From the NCBI GenBank assembly GCA_002320815.1, contig DCLA01000128.1:150332-214331 (forward strand): a DNA stretch of 64,000 bases. The letters run 5' to 3'. The stretch comes from Myxococcales bacterium UBA1660. Its GTDB lineage: Bacteria; Myxococcota_A; Polyangia; Polyangiales; Houyiibacteriaceae. Shown here piece after piece: positions 1-9,300 of the stretch (its first letter is position 1; each line of letters starts with the position of its first letter). The notes beneath the pieces were generated by a model. That model made no database searches. It saw nothing but the letters and a program-made list of their open reading frames with translations, and was not told the DNA's origin. The position numbers and the translations under genes are program-made.

Positions 1-210
1 CGATGTCACAGAGCCTCACCCGCTTTGGTTAGGCCGCCGAAACGACCTCGATCGAGGGTCGTAACGGGGGCGAAACATACGACATCGACCCACCCTTCGA
101 GGTGCAGAGCCGTCGCTTTCCTGCTACGGAACACCCTTGTCCTGACGAAGGGACATGCGGCCGGTGGTCAAGCCGCAGGGTTGGTCCGCGAGCGCGGACG
201 CTAAGGAGAG
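1..210. other. Upstream region of the first gene; one palindrome
   Basis: No gene is supported here. The only structure I can point to is a perfect 12-bp palindrome, CCTCGATCGAGG, at 46-57, which could be an operator or chance. A strong Shine-Dalgarno (AAGGAG, 203-208) closes the region just before the first gene. No convincing -35/-10 pair is visible. Confidence 0.3.
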
Positions 211-213
211 ATG

Positions 214-3200
214 ATGCGTAGATTTGTATGCCTTATGGCGGTCGCCCTGGCGATTGGCTGTGGTGATGACGACGGAGACCGTTCCGGCTCCGTGGATCTC
301 GGGCCCGACGTCGACATGGACGGCGTCGACATGGAGACGGGCCTCGACATGGATGTCGCCCTCGACATGGACGGCGTCGACATGAACGTCGACGACGTGG
401 ACATGGGCGAGGACGTCGACATGGGCGAGGACGTCGACATGGGGACCACCGAGCCCTCGTGCGACGATGGGGTCCGCAACCAGGACGAGAGCGGCGTCGA
501 CTGCGGTGGCGACACCTGCGAGACCCGCTGCCCTTCGGGCGCGATGTGCAACGTCAGCGCCGACTGTGACTCCGGCGCCTGCATCGCCGGCACCTGCCAG
601 GGCGCGAGCTGCAGCGACGGCGTGCGCAACGGCATGGAGACCGACCGCGACTGCGGCGGCCCCGACTGCGGTGGCTGTGGCCTCGGCCAGGCCTGCACCT
701 CCATGGACGATTGCGCCATGGGTCAGTGCGAGGGCGGCTACTGCGTGGCCGACCACTGCTTCAACGCGACCCGCGACGCGAACGAGACCGACGTCGACTG
801 CGGCGGCCCGGACTGCGGCCCCTGCGTCGCCGGCTCCCGCTGCTCCAGCGACGGGGACTGCGCGATGGGCACCTGCCTGGACAGCTTCTGCCGCACCGCG
901 GCCTGCACCAACGGCATGATGGACGCGGGCGAGGTCGGCGTGGACTGCGGTGGCGAGTGCCCCGGCTGCGCGGACACCTCCGCCTGCACCCTGGACGAGG
1001 ACTGCCTCTCCAACCGCTGTGACATGATGGTCTGCACCAGCTGCACCGACGGCATCCAGAACGGCACCGAGTCCGACGTCGACTGCGGCGGCAGCGACTG
1101 CCGCCCCTGCTTCGGCGGCGAGGCCTGCACCGCCGGCACCGACTGCAGCTCGGGCGTCTGCAACGCCGGCCTCTGCGAGGGCGGCGCGGCCTACCTCGAC
1201 GAGGACTTCACCGCCGGCGACGGCGGCTGGGTCAGCGGCGGCACCAACAGCAGCTGGGAGTTCGGTACTCCCTCGACCACCAACATCGACGGCGCCTACA
1301 CCGGGACCATGGTCTGGGTGACCAACGCCGCCGGCGACTACAACTCCAGCGAGTCCTCCTGGGTCGAGTCGCCCTCCATGGACCTGTCGGCCGTCACCAA
1401 CGACCCGACCATCCAGGCGGCGGTCTTCTACCGCACCGAGGCCTGCTGCGACGAATGGTGGCTCGAGCTCTCGGTCGACGGTGGCACCACCTGGACCAAG
1501 GTCGTCGACGACGGCACCGCCACCAACTGGTACAACGACACCAGCAACGAGTGGTGGGACGGGGACCTCACGGACTGGACCGTCGTCTCGGCCGTGCTCA
1601 CCGGCGCCGCCGGCAATGCCGACGTGAAGGTCCGCTTCCGCGTCAGCTCGGACAGCAGCTTCACCGACGAGGGCTTCGCCTTCGACGACGTCCGCATCTT
1701 CGAGGACCTCTGCGCCAACGGCATCCTCGATGCCGGCGAGGCGGACATCGACTGCGGCGGTGAGTGCGGTGCCTGCACCGACGGCTCCGACTGCGTGATG
1801 GACGCCGACTGTGGTTCGATGCGCTGCGAGGGTGGCACCTGCACCAGCTGCCGCGACGGCATCCAGAACGGCGGCGAGGCGGCCATCGACTGTGGCGGCG
1901 GCATGTGCCTCCTCTGCGGCGGCGGGATCGCTTGCACCGATGGCTCCACCTGCGCCTCGGGCATCTGCGACAGCGGCGTCTGCGCCGCGGTCCCCGTGTT
2001 CTACGAGAACGACTTCGAGACCGACGATGGCGGCTTCACCGCCAGCACCGGTGGAAGCTGGGCCTACGGCACGCCGATGGACGAGCTGATCAGCGGGGCC
2101 GCGAGCGGCACCAGCGCCTGGGTGACCAACCTCACCGGCAACTACATGAACAGCGAGAACAGCTACATCGAGTCGCCGGTGCTGGACCTCAGCGCCGCGC
2201 CCAGCGACCCGGTCCTCAGTTTCAACCTCATCTTCGAGACCGAGGACAGCTACGACGAGGGCTTCGTCACGGTCAGCGTCGACGGCGGCACCACCTGGAC
2301 CCGGGTCGTGGCCAGCGCCACCGCCGTGGGCTGGTACAACGACACCAGCAACAACTGGTGGACCGGCACCAACGGCGCTTGGACCGAGGTGAGCACCGTG
2401 CTCGCCGGCACCGCCGGCGAGTCCGACGTGCGCGTCCGCTTCAACTTGAGCGCCGACATCTCGTCGGTCCGTGAGGGCTTCGGCATCGACGACGTCCGCA
2501 TCGGGCCGCCGGCGCCGAACCTGGAGGTCACCATCACGCCCAGCGCCACCCTCTGCGGCGCCGGCCTCGTGTCGGTCACCAACTCCGGCTCCGCCGGCGT
2601 CAGCTTCTTCGACCTGACCACCGTGGTGGACGGCACCTCGAGCACCAGCCGCATCATGCGCGCGCTCGACCCCGGCCAAACCTTCACGGCGACCATCTCC
2701 GCGGCCACCAGCCTCTCGGCGACGGCCTCGGCCATGGGCGACGAACGGCCCGGGGACGATACCGCGACCCTGACCATCGACGGCGGCATCGTCGTCTCCA
2801 GCGGCATGCGCTACCTGGAGACCTTCGAGGCCAACGACGGCGGCTGGGTCACCGCCGGCACCAACACGGACTGGGAGTGGGGCGAGCCCGACTCCTCCGG
2901 CCCGATCGGCATCGCCGACTCCGGGATGAACGCCTGGGTCACCGACCTCGACGGCACCTACAACAGCAACCAGCAGTCGTACCTGACGAGCCCCTGCTTC
3001 GACCTGTCGGCGCTGGGCAGCGACCCCTCGCTCTCGTTCTCGCGCATCTTCGAGCTCGAGGCCACCAACGACCACGTCCACGTCGAGGTCTCCCTCGATG
3101 GCGGCGTGACCTGGAACAAGCTCGGCGAGTTCGGCACCGGCACCAACTGGTACAACGACATCCTGGGTGACTTCTGGGATGGCGTCTCCGGCGCCAACGA

Positions 3201-3333
3201 CGTGTGGACCCGCAGCGCGCACCCCCTCACCGGGGCCGCGGGGCGCAGCCAGGTCCGCATCCGGTTCGCCTTCGTCTCCAACGGCAGCATCGTGGAAGAC
3301 GGCTTCGGCGTCGACGACGTGATCATCCAGTGA
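214..3333 (+). CDS. Large Cys-rich lipoprotein with three MAM-like jellyroll domains
   Basis: Probable surface lipoprotein of about 1039 residues. A short signal peptide ends in AIGC, followed by an Asp/Met-rich spacer with repeated VDM units. About six Cys-rich modules of the form DGxxNxxExDxDCGG...C follow. Three repeated beta-sandwich domains of about 170 residues (near residues 325-497, 596-767 and 866-1040) share FExxDGGW, WVT, SYxxSPxxDLS, VSVDGGTTW and GFxxDDVRI, as in MAM or lectin-like exoprotein domains. A CARDB-like segment (about 769-864) precedes the third. Two ATGs are in tandem at 211 and 214. The second has the better spacing (5 nt) to AAGGAG. The domains suggest adhesion or matrix binding, but the substrate is unknown. 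The following hairpins probably end its transcript. Confidence 0.8.
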   Translation: MRRFVCLMAVALAIGCGDDDGDRSGSVDLGPDVDMDGVDMETGLDMDVALDMDGVDMNVDDVDMGEDVDMGEDVDMGTTEPSCDDGVRNQDESGVDCGGDTCETRCPSGAMCNVSADCDSGACIAGTCQGASCSDGVRNGMETDRDCGGPDCGGCGLGQACTSMDDCAMGQCEGGYCVADHCFNATRDANETDVDCGGPDCGPCVAGSRCSSDGDCAMGTCLDSFCRTAACTNGMMDAGEVGVDCGGECPGCADTSACTLDEDCLSNRCDMMVCTSCTDGIQNGTESDVDCGGSDCRPCFGGEACTAGTDCSSGVCNAGLCEGGAAYLDEDFTAGDGGWVSGGTNSSWEFGTPSTTNIDGAYTGTMVWVTNAAGDYNSSESSWVESPSMDLSAVTNDPTIQAAVFYRTEACCDEWWLELSVDGGTTWTKVVDDGTATNWYNDTSNEWWDGDLTDWTVVSAVLTGAAGNADVKVRFRVSSDSSFTDEGFAFDDVRIFEDLCANGILDAGEADIDCGGECGACTDGSDCVMDADCGSMRCEGGTCTSCRDGIQNGGEAAIDCGGGMCLLCGGGIACTDGSTCASGICDSGVCAAVPVFYENDFETDDGGFTASTGGSWAYGTPMDELISGAASGTSAWVTNLTGNYMNSENSYIESPVLDLSAAPSDPVLSFNLIFETEDSYDEGFVTVSVDGGTTWTRVVASATAVGWYNDTSNNWWTGTNGAWTEVSTVLAGTAGESDVRVRFNLSADISSVREGFGIDDVRIGPPAPNLEVTITPSATLCGAGLVSVTNSGSAGVSFFDLTTVVDGTSSTSRIMRALDPGQTFTATISAATSLSATASAMGDERPGDDTATLTIDGGIVVSSGMRYLETFEANDGGWVTAGTNTDWEWGEPDSSGPIGIADSGMNAWVTDLDGTYNSNQQSYLTSPCFDLSALGSDPSLSFSRIFELEATNDHVHVEVSLDGGVTWNKLGEFGTGTNWYNDILGDFWDGVSGANDVWTRSAHPLTGAAGRSQVRIRFAFVSNGSIVEDGFGVDDVIIQ
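400..435 (+). repeat. Two perfect 18-bp tandem repeats
   Basis: The unit GACATGGGCGAGGACGTC occurs twice exactly (400-417 and 418-435) and begins again at 436. It encodes DMGEDV in the Asp/Met spacer of the surrounding lipoprotein and is likely to vary in copy number. Confidence 0.85.
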
Positions 3334-3342
3334 TCCGATGAG

Positions 3343-3369
3343 CGCGGGAGCCTCGCCGAGGCTCCCGCG
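3343..3369 (+). terminator. Hairpin terminator after the first lipoprotein
   Basis: A perfect 12-bp GC-rich stem (3343-3354 / 3358-3369) with a 3-nt loop starts 9 nt after the stop codon. It has only a short T stretch behind it. Confidence 0.65.
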
Positions 3370-3370
3370 T

Positions 3371-3408
3371 TCTCGAAGGCGCGACGGCTCCCCGTCGCGC
3401 CTTCGAGA
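3371..3408 (+). other. Second long hairpin, 17-bp stem
   Basis: A perfect 17-bp inverted repeat (3371-3387 / 3392-3408) with a 4-nt loop directly follows the first hairpin and ends 22 nt before the next start codon. It may be a second terminator or a structured leader of the NIDO protein gene. Confidence 0.5.
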
Positions 3409-3430
3409 GCGCCTGTCGCTCGGAGCTACA

Positions 3431-5113
3431 ATGAAGAAGACCCGTTTGCTACAGCTTGCGTGCGCCCTCATCGGTGTCGCCGCATCGTCCATCGCCGGAG
3501 CCCAGGCTCCCCTGCTCGGATCCTTGGGGGGACCGCGAGGATTCGGCTCCGACTGCCTGCATCGGAACGATGACGGCTCGTCGCCGCTCATCGACCTGAC
3601 CGAGGCGTTCCCCGCGGGTCTTCGATTCTTCGACGAGATTCACACCAGCGTCTACGTGAACACGAACGGCAACCTGACCTTCAGCGGACCGCTCAGCACC
3701 TTCACGCCCAACGCCTTCCCGGTCGCCAACCGACCCATGATCGCGCCCTACTGGGCCGACGTGGACATTCGGCACCCGGCAGGCAGCGATGAGTGCAGCG
3801 CCACCGGAACCACCGGCGTTTGTCCCTCCGACGCCTCGGGCGGCAACGCAGTCTGGTGGCACCTGGAGCCCGGGCGCATGGTCGTGACCTGGGACGAGGT
3901 CGGCTACTACGAATGCAGCACGGATCTGCGGATGCACTTCCAGCTCATCCTGACCGCGGTCCCCTCCTGCGGTGGTGGTGCCACCGACTTCGACGTCGAG
4001 TTCCGCTTCAACCGCTGCGAGTGGGAGACCGGCGACGCCTCGGGCGGCACCGACGGCTTCGGCGGCACCGAGGGCCAATCCGGCTTCGACGCCGGCAACA
4101 GCACCGACTTCATCGAGATCCCCGGCTCGCGCGAGCCCGGCATCGCCGACCTCCTCTGCTCCGACTCCAACCTGCCGATCTCGGACCCCGGCGTCTGGCG
4201 CTTCCAGATCCGCTCCGGTCGAGTGATCTGCCCCGACGCCGGCGCCGCCTGCACCACCGGGGATCCCGGCGTGTGCGGCGAGGGCGTCGTCCAGTGCGTC
4301 GGCGGCGGTACCGAGTGCCAGGCCGTCGTCCCCGCCAGCGACGAGATCTGCGACGCGCTCGACAACGACTGCGATGGCTCGGTCGACGAGGGCGAGAGCA
4401 TCTGCCCCGGCCTCGGCATCTGTGACCGCGGCGTCTGCACCGACGTCTGCTTCGAGGGCAGCTGCCCGGCGGGCCTCGAGTGCAACGACGAGGGTCGCTG
4501 CGCGGAGCCGAGCTGCGCCGACGTGGAGTGCCCCGCCGGCCAGCGCTGCAGCGGTGGCGAATGCGTCGAGGCCTGCGCCGGCATCACCTGCCCGCTCGGT
4601 CAGGACTGCGTCGCCGGTCGCTGCCTGGACCTCTGCGAGGACCTCGAGTGTGACCCCGAGTGCAGCGTCTGTTCGGACGGCGAGTGCGTTCCCCGGTGCG
4701 ACAGCCCCGCCGACTGCCCGACGGGCGAGACCTGCTACGACGGCATCTGCGAGCCGACCGAGTGCGCTGGCGTGTCCTGCCCGGCCGGCACCTACTGTCT
4801 CCCCGGCGGCATGGGCTGCGTCGACGCCTGCGCGAGCGCGGTCTGCCCCACCGGTGAGACCTGCGACATGGGCGCCTGCGTGCCCAACGACTCCATCATC
4901 CCGCCGGACATGGGCCTGGCGGAAGAGCCCGACTCGGGCATGGTCATCGAGCAGCCCGACCTCGGCCAGGCAGAGCCCGACATGGGCCGGGTCGTCGGGA
5001 CCCGCGACGACGGCTGTGGGTGCACCACCCTCGGCACCGAGACCGGCGCGCCCGTGTTCCCGCTCTTCCTGAGCGGCCTCGTGCTCCTCGGCCTGCGTCG
5101 CCGACGGGACTGA
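3431..5113 (+). CDS. Secreted NIDO-domain Cys-rich protein with MYXO-CTERM-like tail
   Basis: A 560-residue exported protein. The start at 3431 has GGAG 5 nt upstream and opens a clear signal peptide (MKKTRLLQLA...AGAQA). Residues about 40-270 resemble a nidogen (NIDO) domain, with the typical VYVNTNGNLTF and APYWADVDI segments. A MopE-like metal-binding motif (EICDALDNDCDGSVDEGE) lies near residue 305. Several TIL-like Cys-rich repeats (CPxGxxCxxGxC) follow, then an Asp/Met/Pro linker. The C-terminus (GCGCTT..., a hydrophobic segment, LRRRRD) matches the MYXO-CTERM layout, which predicts processing and display at the cell surface. Its role is probably structural or adhesive; no enzymatic motif is seen. 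Confidence 0.85.
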   Translation: MKKTRLLQLACALIGVAASSIAGAQAPLLGSLGGPRGFGSDCLHRNDDGSSPLIDLTEAFPAGLRFFDEIHTSVYVNTNGNLTFSGPLSTFTPNAFPVANRPMIAPYWADVDIRHPAGSDECSATGTTGVCPSDASGGNAVWWHLEPGRMVVTWDEVGYYECSTDLRMHFQLILTAVPSCGGGATDFDVEFRFNRCEWETGDASGGTDGFGGTEGQSGFDAGNSTDFIEIPGSREPGIADLLCSDSNLPISDPGVWRFQIRSGRVICPDAGAACTTGDPGVCGEGVVQCVGGGTECQAVVPASDEICDALDNDCDGSVDEGESICPGLGICDRGVCTDVCFEGSCPAGLECNDEGRCAEPSCADVECPAGQRCSGGECVEACAGITCPLGQDCVAGRCLDLCEDLECDPECSVCSDGECVPRCDSPADCPTGETCYDGICEPTECAGVSCPAGTYCLPGGMGCVDACASAVCPTGETCDMGACVPNDSIIPPDMGLAEEPDSGMVIEQPDLGQAEPDMGRVVGTRDDGCGCTTLGTETGAPVFPLFLSGLVLLGLRRRRD

Positions 5114-5130
5114 GCGTCCCCGATGCCCGG

Positions 5131-5162
5131 ACGGCCCCCGACGCTTCGGCGTCGGGGGCCGT
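5131..5162 (+). terminator. Hairpin terminator with UUCG tetraloop
   Basis: A 14-bp stem (5131-5144 / 5149-5162) closed by TTCG lies 17 nt after the stop codon of the NIDO protein and 17 nt before the aminotransferase start. Confidence 0.75.
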
Positions 5163-5179
5163 TCACGCGTGAGGCCCCG

Positions 5180-6304
5180 ATGTTCTCTCACCGGACCGAG
5201 CTGGACCGCGCCCCGAACCCCTTCGAAGAGGCCCGAGCCCGGGCCGTGCCCCGACTCGACCTCACGGTCTCCAACCCCAGCCGCGCAGCCCTCCCGGTCC
5301 CCGCCGCCGAGGTCCTCCGATCCCTCGGCGACCCGGCCGTCGCCGACTACGAGGCCGCGAGCTTTGGGCTGCCGCGGGCCCGCGAAACGGTCGCCCGCGC
5401 CATCGGCGCCGAGCCGGAGCGCGTGGTCCTCACGGCGAGCACCAGCGAAGCCTACGGGCTCCTCTTTCGGCTGCTCTGTGACCCCGGAGACGCCGTCCTC
5501 GCGCCCACGCCCAGCTACCCGCTCTTCGACCACCTCGCGCGCTTCGACGGGGTCCGGCTCGCGCCCTACGAGCTCGCCTTCGACGGCGAGTGGTGGCCCT
5601 CCCTCCCGGCGGAAGCTCCCCCCGACGCCCGGGCGGTGCTCGTGGTCAGCCCGAACAACCCGACCGGCACGGTCTTCGGCGACGAGGCCTGGAGCGCGCT
5701 ACGGCGCCTGCGGCTCCCCGTGATCATCGACGAGGTCTTCGCGGACTTTCCGCTCGAGGGTCCGGTCTCCGACGGCGCGAGCGCCGGACTACCGCTGGCC
5801 TTCGTGCTCGGCGGCCTCTCGAAGCGGTGCGGCCTTCCGCAGATGAAGCTCGGTTGGATCCGCGTGGAGGGCGATCCGGCGCTCGTCGCCGAGGCGCTGG
5901 CTCGGCTGGAGATCCTGGCCGACGCCTACCTCTCGGTGGGTACCCCGGTGCAGCACGCGGCGCCGGGCCTCCTGGCCCACGCGGCCCCTTTTCAGAAGGC
6001 TGTCCGGGCCCGGACTCGCGCCAACCTCGCGACCGCGCGCACCCTGGTTCGAGGGACGGCCCTGTCGATCCCCCGGGTGGACGGCGGCTGGTACGCGTGC
6101 GTCCGGGTTCCCGGGACCCGGAGCGACGAAGCCTGGGCGCTCGGGCTCCTCGAGCACGGCGTTCGGGTCCAGCCCGGCTACTTCTACGACCTCGCGCCCG
6201 GCGAGTGGCTGGTCGTCTCCCTGCTCACCCCCGAACCGATCTTCGCGGAGGGCTTCGCGAAGCTGGTCGCCTTGGTCGAGGGGTCGGATTCGACGTCGGG
6301 CTGA
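5180..6304 (+). CDS. PLP-dependent class I/II aminotransferase
   Basis: A 374-residue fold-type I aminotransferase of the AspC/HisC superfamily, transferring amino groups between an amino acid and a 2-oxo acid. Visible family motifs are VSPNNPTGTVF, the PLP-phenol Asp in VIIDEVF, and the Schiff-base lysine in LSKRCGLPQMKLGW (Lys215). The start at 5180 (MFSHRTEL) lies beyond the terminator; the longer reading from 5123 would run through the hairpin and is unlikely. No biosynthetic operon surrounds it, so the substrate cannot be assigned. Confidence 0.85.
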   Translation: MFSHRTELDRAPNPFEEARARAVPRLDLTVSNPSRAALPVPAAEVLRSLGDPAVADYEAASFGLPRARETVARAIGAEPERVVLTASTSEAYGLLFRLLCDPGDAVLAPTPSYPLFDHLARFDGVRLAPYELAFDGEWWPSLPAEAPPDARAVLVVSPNNPTGTVFGDEAWSALRRLRLPVIIDEVFADFPLEGPVSDGASAGLPLAFVLGGLSKRCGLPQMKLGWIRVEGDPALVAEALARLEILADAYLSVGTPVQHAAPGLLAHAAPFQKAVRARTRANLATARTLVRGTALSIPRVDGGWYACVRVPGTRSDEAWALGLLEHGVRVQPGYFYDLAPGEWLVVSLLTPEPIFAEGFAKLVALVEGSDSTSG

Positions 6305-6351
6305 GACTTCCCCATGATGGGAGGACCTTTCCAGCCGCCTTCGGAGCCTCC

Positions 6352-6786
6352 ATGATTCGCGCCCTCGCCCTCCTCCCCCTCCTCCTGGCCAGCATGGCCC
6401 TCTTCGACGCCGGCGAGGCCGAGGCCCTGAGCTGCCAGCGACGCATCGTCACGCGGGGCGACTCGATGGCGAAGGTCACCGCGCTCTGTGGCGATCCGAC
6501 GACTCGGGTGGAGCGCAACGTGACGCGCTCGCAGACGGTCGCCCGGCGCGGCCCCCACGGAAGCGTCTGGTACGAGACGGTCCGTGTGGACGTCCACGTC
6601 GCCCAGTGGGTGTACGACTTCGGCCCCCTGCGGCTCATGCAGGAGCTCACCTTCGAAGATGGAACCCTGATCTCCCTACGAACGCTGGGGCATGGACACC
6701 GCGCCGACCGCCTCGATTGCGCGGGCGAGCGACCGACGGACTACGTGGTCCACCACATCATCCGCCGGCGCCGCGAGGCCACCTAG
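6352..6786 (+). CDS. Secreted DUF2845 family protein
   Basis: A 144-residue protein with a signal peptide (about residues 1-25) and a body typical of DUF2845: SCQRRIVTRGDSMAKVTALCGDP near the N-terminus and WVYDFGP...LTFEDGTL later. These are small periplasmic proteins of unknown role with a SmpA/OmlA-like feel. GGAG lies 5 nt before the ATG. It is 47 nt downstream of the aminotransferase in the same direction and could be co-transcribed with it. Confidence 0.75.
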   Translation: MIRALALLPLLLASMALFDAGEAEALSCQRRIVTRGDSMAKVTALCGDPTTRVERNVTRSQTVARRGPHGSVWYETVRVDVHVAQWVYDFGPLRLMQELTFEDGTLISLRTLGHGHRADRLDCAGERPTDYVVHHIIRRRREAT

Positions 6787-6794
6787 GGCCAGCG

Positions 6795-6820
6795 GCTCGG
6801 CCTCGGCTCACCGGCCGAGC
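6795..6820. terminator. Shared hairpin between convergent genes
   Basis: An 8-bp stem GCTCGGCC / GGCCGAGC (6795-6802 / 6813-6820) with a 10-nt loop lies where the DUF2845 gene (+) and the 2TM gene (-) converge. It overlaps the last codons of the latter. Confidence 0.4.
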
Positions 6821-7584
6821 TCGCGCTCGAGCTCCCGCATCGCCTCGCGGAGCTCTTCTTCCTCTTCCGCGGACGCGGACTCGGTGGCCTCGACCCGCAC
6901 CGCCGGCCCCCGCGCGCGGGCAGGGTTCTCCCGGGGTGCCTTCGCCTCCGGCGGTCGGCGACCTTCCTTGCGCGCGACGAAGTCGGCGAAGTCCCCCCGC
7001 GGTCGCCGGGGCTTGGCGCCCCCGAGACCAGCCGCGAGGCTCTCGAGGAGCCGCGCGACGCCGTCTTCCACGGCTTCCTCGAAGCGATCTTCCGCGTCCT
7101 GGAGACGCTCCTTCCGCGCCCGACGTCGGGCCCGTCGGTCCTCGGAGCGCTGCGCCCGGCGCTCCTTGCGGTTCCGCTTTCGGAGCTGCTTCGCCCGCCT
7201 CTCCTCGTCCTTGCGGACCGCGGCCTCGTCGTCGGCGAAGAAGTGGGCCGTCGTCTGGAGCGCGAAGAGGAGCGCCATCGAGATCAGCGGCCAGTGGAAC
7301 CACCACCCGCCGCCGGAGAAGAAGTCGACCGCGAAGAGGAACGCGTTGATCAAGGCATAGGTGAGCCCGGAGCGCGCCAGCGCCCGGCCCCGGCGCCGAC
7401 GTCGACGCTCGATGGCCACCTCCCGGGAGCGCTCGGAGCGCACCGCGCGGGCGGCGCGCTCGAAGCGCTCGGGTTCGATGCCCACCTCGGCGGCCGCCGC
7501 GGCGAGCTCGTCGTGGCCGAGCCCCTCGTCCTCGACCAGGGCCCGGCGGAGGATCTCGCGGACCTCGTCGTCGTCGTAGCTCAC
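6808..7584 (-). CDS. 2TM-domain membrane protein with charged helical tail
   Basis: A 258-residue protein. Residues about 1-65 form a small helical domain, followed by an Arg-rich stretch. Residues about 72-115 hold two hydrophobic segments (LTYALINAFLFAVDFF and WPLISMALLFALQTTAHFF) matching the 2TM domain found in many bacterial membrane proteins. The rest is a highly charged Arg/Glu/Lys helical tail and a low-complexity C-terminus. The start is GTG at 7584, 19 nt after the stop of the aldehyde dehydrogenase, so the two probably share a transcript. Function unknown. Confidence 0.65.
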   Translation of the reverse strand: MSYDDDEVREILRRALVEDEGLGHDELAAAAAEVGIEPERFERAARAVRSERSREVAIERRRRRRGRALARSGLTYALINAFLFAVDFFSGGGWWFHWPLISMALLFALQTTAHFFADDEAAVRKDEERRAKQLRKRNRKERRAQRSEDRRARRRARKERLQDAEDRFEEAVEDGVARLLESLAAGLGGAKPRRPRGDFADFVARKEGRRPPEAKAPRENPARARGPAVRVEATESASAEEEEELREAMRELERELGR

Positions 7585-7603
7585 GATCGCTCGCGCTCTC
7601 CGC

Positions 7604-9031
7604 TCAGAGGACCTTCTTGATCAGCTTGGTCTTCAGGTCGGTGTACGGCGGGTAGAGGATGGTCGGGTCCAGGGCCGTGGGCTTCTTCAGGACCGACTTC
7701 TTGTGGGAGAAGAGATCGAAGGAGTGGTGGCCGTGGTAGGCGCCGATGCCGCTCTCGCCGACGCCACCGAAGGGGAGCTCCGGGCAGGCGAGGTGGAGCC
7801 AGATGTGGTTCACCGAGGCGCCGCCGCTGCTGGTCTCGGCGAGGACCTTCTCCTGGGTCGCCGTGTCGCTGGAGAAGACGTAGAGGGCCAGCGGCTTGTC
7901 GTGGGCGTTCACCCGCGCGATGGCCTGGTCGACGTCGCGCATGGCGAGCACCGGCAGGATGGGCCCGAAGATCTCGTCGGCCATGGTCGGCGAGTCGTCG
8001 TGCACGTCGGTGAGGATGGTGGGCGCGATGTAGCGGTCCGAGCGGTCGTGGGTTCCCCCGCAGGCCACCTCGTGCTTCCCGGGCGCGTCGAGGAGCTTCA
8101 CCAGCCGGTCGTGGTGCTTCTCGTTGACGATGCGCGCGTAGGAGTCGCTGTCCTGGGGCTGGTCGCCGTAGAACTCCCGGACCGCGGCGACCATGCGGGT
8201 CACCAGCGCGTCGTGGACCGACTCCTCCACCAGCACGTGGTCGGGGGCGACGCACGTCTGGCCGGCGTTGAAGAACTTGCCCCAGACGATGCGGTGCGCG
8301 GCCACGTCGAGGTCCGCCGTCGCGTCCACGATGGCGGGGCTCTTCCCGCCGAGCTCCAGGGTCACCGGCGTGAGGTGCTCCGCGGCCGCTCGCATGACGA
8401 TGCGGCCGACCGTCCCGTTGCCGGTGTAGAAGATGTGGTCGAAGCGCTCCTCCAGGAGCTTGGTGGTCTCCTTCACGCCGCCTTCGATGACCTCGAAGCA
8501 GGTCGGGTCGAGGTAGCGGGGCAGGAGCTTGGCGATCATCGCCGACGTGTGCGGGGTGACCTCGGAGGGCTTGAGGATCGCGCAGTTGCCGGCGGCGATG
8601 GCCCCGATGAGCGGCGCCATCAGAAGCTGGAAGGGGTAGTTCCACGGCGCGATGATCAACACCACGCCGAGGGGCTCGGAGTAGATCTCGGCCTTGGCCG
8701 GCTTCACCACCAGGGGCGTGCTGACCCGGGTGGGCTTCATCCACTTGCTCAGGTGCTTGCGGGCGTGGGCGGCGTCGTTGGCCACGTAGGTGATCTCGGT
8801 GGAGAGCGCCTCGATCTCCGGCTTGCCGAGGTCGGCGTGGAGCGCCTCGAAGATCTCCTTCTCGCACTCCCGGACCATCCGCTCGATGCCGGCGAGCTGC
8901 TGGTCCCGCCAGGTCCGATCCTTGGTGACGCCGGTGGCGAAGCGCGCGCGGATGCGCCGGAGCGCGGCGGGGATCAGCTCGAGGTCCGTGTTGGGCTCCG
9001 CGAGGGTCGAAGAGACGTGCTGGGCGGTCAT
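7604..9031 (-). CDS. NAD(P)-dependent aldehyde dehydrogenase, ALDH3-like
   Basis: A 475-residue aldehyde dehydrogenase that oxidises aldehydes to carboxylates with NAD(P)+. Catalytic features are Asn131 in APWNYPF, Lys154 in ILKPSE, the general base Glu226 in LELGGKSP, and the nucleophile Cys260 in NAGQTCVAPDH. The length and the short form lacking the N-terminal extension of class 1/2 enzymes fit the class 3 (fatty or aromatic aldehyde) group. ATG start at 9031. It precedes the 2TM gene in a probable two-gene operon. Confidence 0.9.
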   Translation of the reverse strand: MTAQHVSSTLAEPNTDLELIPAALRRIRARFATGVTKDRTWRDQQLAGIERMVRECEKEIFEALHADLGKPEIEALSTEITYVANDAAHARKHLSKWMKPTRVSTPLVVKPAKAEIYSEPLGVVLIIAPWNYPFQLLMAPLIGAIAAGNCAILKPSEVTPHTSAMIAKLLPRYLDPTCFEVIEGGVKETTKLLEERFDHIFYTGNGTVGRIVMRAAAEHLTPVTLELGGKSPAIVDATADLDVAAHRIVWGKFFNAGQTCVAPDHVLVEESVHDALVTRMVAAVREFYGDQPQDSDSYARIVNEKHHDRLVKLLDAPGKHEVACGGTHDRSDRYIAPTILTDVHDDSPTMADEIFGPILPVLAMRDVDQAIARVNAHDKPLALYVFSSDTATQEKVLAETSSGGASVNHIWLHLACPELPFGGVGESGIGAYHGHHSFDLFSHKKSVLKKPTALDPTILYPPYTDLKTKLIKKVL

Positions 9032-9202
9032 CGGGGGCTCCTCGCCCGGGCGGGCGGCGGTCGGTCTACGTTCGGCCGCTCGCGATATTTCAGCGAGCGC
9101 GCCGGCTCATCTTTCCGCCGCTCGGGCCCTCCGTCAACGGTCCCTCGCCAGCGAGCGCCGGCCGCCGCGGGAGCGGAAGGGACGGGGATCCCTGCCTTTT
9201 TC

Positions 9203-9231
9203 TTGTCACCGGCGTCCCCAGATGGAAGAAT
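9203..9231 (+). promoter_or_regulatory. Possible sigma-70 type promoter
   Basis: TTGTCA (9203-9208) and AAGAAT (9226-9231) are separated by 17 nt within a locally AT-richer stretch. The -35 is a close match to consensus; the -10 matches four of six positions. It points toward the short ORF at 9301. Confidence 0.3.
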
Positions 9232-9300
9232 GTGAAACGCAACGGAAACAAAGTGCGTCCCTTTGGTACAGCGGCGCCTTCCTTCCGCGGCCCACCCCCC

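Noticed and set aside
124..3591. Very long minus-strand ORF (1155 codons) opposite the first lipoprotein
   Set aside because: It mirrors the Asp/Gly/Val-rich plus-strand gene, has low-complexity Ala/Val/Gly/Asp composition and no domains; it is an artefact of high GC.
5123..5179. Longer start for the aminotransferase
   Set aside because: The added residues would be encoded by the terminator hairpin and are not aminotransferase-like.
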